A DNA stretch of 7,724 nucleotides from an uncultured Coriobacteriaceae bacterium (lineage in GTDB: Bacteria > Actinomycetota > Coriobacteriia > Coriobacteriales > Eggerthellaceae): NCBI GenBank assembly GCA_902781245.1, contig CACZIP010000089.1:1-7724 (forward strand), written 5' to 3'. Both the position numbers and the translations under genes were made by a program. Shown here in pieces: positions 6,161 to 7,724 of this stretch. The notes under the pieces were generated by a model, which had not been told where the DNA came from, did not search any database, and saw only the letters and a list, made by a program, of their open reading frames with translations. The first letter of the stretch is position 1, and the number at the start of each line of letters is the position of its first letter.

Positions 6161-6172
6161 CGAGGAACTGGA

Positions 6173-7021
6173 ATGAAGGGAGAGCGCGTGCGTAAATTAA
6201 GCAAACGCCTAATTGGCTGCTTGATGGCGGCATGCCTGCTTGCCACATTTGCTTGGGGAGGGCAAGTTGCCTTCGCTTCTGGGGATTTTCCCCCAGAAGG
6301 CCCCGATACCCTAACGATCGCCGCCACGGCCAGCGACGACGAAACCCTCAAGAAAGACATCGCCAAAGCCGATGTCATCGTCGACGTGTACAAGGTTGCA
6401 GACGCCACGCCGAACGACACCTATGTGAAATACGACTACACCCTCATCGCCCCGTTCGGCGAAGGGGCCATTGACTACTCGAGCATGGACGCTACTACAT
6501 GGCAGAAGCTTGCCGATGAGGCGGCTAAGGTGGTCACCGCCGACACGACGCATCAAACGGTTGCCGCCGACAGCATCTCGTCGCTGACACTTCCTGGCGA
6601 CGGCTTGTACCTGCTGATGCCGCACGGCAGGGATGTGACGCCCGAATACGGCGAATCGGTAATAAGCACGCTGACCGCGACGGGTGAAATCTACGAGTAC
6701 TTCTTCTTGCCATCGCTCATCGCTGCACCCACCAAAGAGGCAGATGCCAGCGGCACCATAAGCACCGCAGCCGATGCGGGCGACTGGCTGCGCGCAATCG
6801 CGGTAGCCTTGAAACCCGAGTACAAGGAGAAGCCCACGCCTCCCGAGCCTACGCCCCCCGAGCCGACCCCTCCGGTGAAAACCGGCGACAACACCGAGCT
6901 GCTCCCCTATTACATTGCCATGGCGACGAGCGGCGTACTGCTGGTTGCGATAACTCTCGGAGTCTTATGGCGTCGCAGGACGAGCAAAGCCAACGGACCA
7001 GGCAAGGGCGATGCCCGCTAG
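6173..7021 (+). CDS. Small pilin with proline-rich stalk and VKTGD signal, probable basal subunit
   Basis: Exported wall-anchored protein of 282 residues. The leader is cleaved near AFA-S (35/36). A single beta-sandwich domain with VDVYKVADA (the YKVA pattern of pilin domains) and GDGLYLLMP follows. A PTPPE repeat stalk leads to PPVKTGD (233-239), then a membrane helix (about 245-265) and WRRRTSK. The short length, single domain and polyproline tail match FctB/SpaB basal pilins, which sit at the pilus foot and link it to peptidoglycan. The sorting signal has Val-Lys where LPXTG has Leu-Pro-X. Start ATG 6173 has AGGAA (6163-6167) at a good distance. GTG 6188 has its own AAGGGAGAG and would also keep the leader. 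It lies 12 bases after the class C sortase and overlaps the next gene by 11 bases. It could instead be a minor or tip pilin. Confidence 0.82.
   Translation: MKGERVRKLSKRLIGCLMAACLLATFAWGGQVAFASGDFPPEGPDTLTIAATASDDETLKKDIAKADVIVDVYKVADATPNDTYVKYDYTLIAPFGEGAIDYSSMDATTWQKLADEAAKVVTADTTHQTVAADSISSLTLPGDGLYLLMPHGRDVTPEYGESVISTLTATGEIYEYFFLPSLIAAPTKEADASGTISTAADAGDWLRAIAVALKPEYKEKPTPPEPTPPEPTPPVKTGDNTELLPYYIAMATSGVLLVAITLGVLWRRRTSKANGPGKGDAR
6832..6874 (+). repeat. PTPPE codon repeat in the small pilin stalk
   Basis: Three consecutive units encode PTPPE, PTPPE and PTPP in a proline-rich stretch just before the sorting signal. The codons differ between units (CCCACGCCTCCC, CCTACGCCCCCC, CCGACCCCTCCG). 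The repeat is therefore conserved at protein level, not a recent DNA duplication. Confidence 0.75.
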
Positions 7022-7724
7022 CGGCCCGACATCGAAACACGGCGAGTCCGGCAAGGGCGGGGGCGTTCTTCCCGCCCTTTGCAGCATCCTTGGGATGCTG
7101 TTGCTGGCGGCGGCCCTCATCCTAACGGCTGCGCTCGTATTACCGCCACTGTTCGGACAAGCACCCATCGACTTGGGCATTCCCTTTCTCGATTCTTACG
7201 CGCTCGTTTTCGAGGGCATCGTGGGAAAGCTGTACCTGGTATTAACCGCCGCTTGTGGCGTGATGCTTATCATGCTGGCTAATCGCTTGCGGGAGAGCGC
7301 CCGCACCCAAGCCGAAGGGCGGTCAAGTTTTAGCAAGCGAGCCAAAAACGCTGCGCTCATTGGGGTGATTGTGGTACTGCTCGCCGTGTTCCTGGGCTCC
7401 GCCGGCATCATCGCGTACACGAATTGGCAGTATCACGAAAGCGATTCGCTGTATACAGACGTCCGCAACGCATTCACCGAGGAAAGCGACCAACCAACTG
7501 GCATCCTAGACAACAAGCCACCCATTACGGTCGATTTCGCCAGCTTGCAGTGCCATTACACGAGCAGAAGCTTCAATCATAGGACGGAATTCAATAACAT
7601 CGGATACGCCAGGAGCAAAGTTATCGGTTGCGGGCAGGTTATTTCCCCAATAATCCTTAACCTTTACCAGACGGCAGTATTCGCCTTGAACCCATTTCTC
7701 ATATTTGTAGGGGCCGGTGCCGAT
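7011..7724 (+). CDS. Class B-like pilus sortase, N-terminal part only; broken near 7550
   Basis: The frame opens at ATG 7011, overlapping the small pilin stop (translational coupling), and runs open to the window edge. Residues 1-180 (to 7550) look like the N-terminus of a class B sortase. Three hydrophobic segments (about 20-44, 70-90, 114-136) are followed by an extracellular linker and PPITVDFASLQ (170-180), the phrase that normally precedes 'NPDxxGWI' at the start of the catalytic domain. Instead the frame continues CHYTSRSF and onward without any sortase feature, because from here the opposite strand encodes a different gene. The catalytic His, Cys and Arg are therefore absent. Its place beside a VKTGD pilin suggests it anchors the pilus to the wall. 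The three-segment N-terminus is longer than the single helix of typical SrtB. The class is inferred from the VDFASLQ phrase and context. Confidence 0.65.
   Translation, partial: MPASGPTSKHGESGKGGGVLPALCSILGMLLLAAALILTAALVLPPLFGQAPIDLGIPFLDSYALVFEGIVGKLYLVLTAACGVMLIMLANRLRESARTQAEGRSSFSKRAKNAALIGVIVVLLAVFLGSAGIIAYTNWQYHESDSLYTDVRNAFTEESDQPTGILDNKPPITVDFASLQCHYTSRSFNHRTEFNNIGYARSKVIGCGQVISPIILNLYQTAVFALNPFLIFVGAGAD
7506..7724 (-). pseudogene. Fragment of family 5 ABC transporter substrate-binding protein
   Basis: Read from 7724 leftward, the complementary strand gives GTGPYKYEKWVQGEY, KDYWGNN, SDVIEFRP and EASARVMALQAGEID. These are the hallmark phrases of the central part of oligopeptide/dipeptide-binding proteins (SBP_bac_5; DppA/OppA-like), which bring peptides to an ABC importer outside the membrane. 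After GEID (7530) the frame becomes RNGWLVV and stops at 7506-7508, so the rest of the protein is missing. The N-terminal part lies beyond the window. Base composition is visibly more AT-rich than the pilus genes. It is either a real gene joined to this locus by an assembly error, in which case it is not a pseudogene, or a gene cut by a rearrangement. Confidence 0.8.

Noticed and set aside
7551..7724. Continuation of the sortase frame as a novel C-terminal domain
   Set aside because: The + translation (CHYTSRSF and on) has no family features, while the opposite strand in exact antiparallel phase gives textbook substrate-binding protein motifs.
1..7724. CRISPR array, insertion sequence or replication origin
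   Set aside because: No regularly spaced repeats, transposase motifs, terminal inverted repeats or DnaA-box clusters were seen.

Overview
The window looks like a chromosomal segment of a high-to-moderate GC Gram-positive bacterium, most likely an actinomycete of the Coriobacteriia (Eggerthellales/Slackia-like). This placement is an inference from a PASTA-type Ser/Thr kinase, LPXTG pilins, GTG/TTG starts and codon usage; no taxonomic marker gene is present. All real genes lie on the + strand, except a fragment at the right edge.

Layout, left to right. (1) 50-445: an unrecognised 131-residue basic protein behind a strong GGAGG but without a normal start codon. (2) 519-2534: a PknB-type membrane kinase with three PASTA domains and an extra extracellular InlB-like domain. 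(3) 2559-2634: tRNA-Arg(CCT) with its own -10 box, followed by a strong hairpin terminator. (4) 2676-2837: a regulatory stretch with a -10 box, a 27-bp palindrome on the predicted transcription start and a leader hairpin. (5) 2838-7550: a pilus assembly cluster made of signal peptidase I, major (backbone) pilin with LPSTG, class C sortase, small proline-tailed pilin with a VKTGD signal (probable basal subunit), and the N-terminal part of a class B-like sortase. A good promoter precedes the major pilin. A perfect 12-bp hairpin separates it from the sortase, which could favour major pilin mRNA over downstream genes.

The cluster works as a unit. The signal peptidase can remove the pilin leaders, the class C sortase polymerises the backbone through its LPXTG threonine and a pilin lysine, and the second sortase probably attaches the finished fibre to the wall through the basal subunit. 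The order sip - backbone pilin - srtC - basal pilin matches the core of the streptococcal FCT pilus regions.

The right end is not colinear. At about 7530-7553 the class B sortase frame stops resembling a sortase, and the opposite strand from 7724 leftward encodes a family 5 (oligopeptide/dipeptide) ABC transporter substrate-binding protein. The two genes meet over about 20 bases that make sense in both. This is either an assembly chimera or a microhomology-mediated rearrangement, and nothing to the right of about 7550 should be assumed to belong to the pilus locus.
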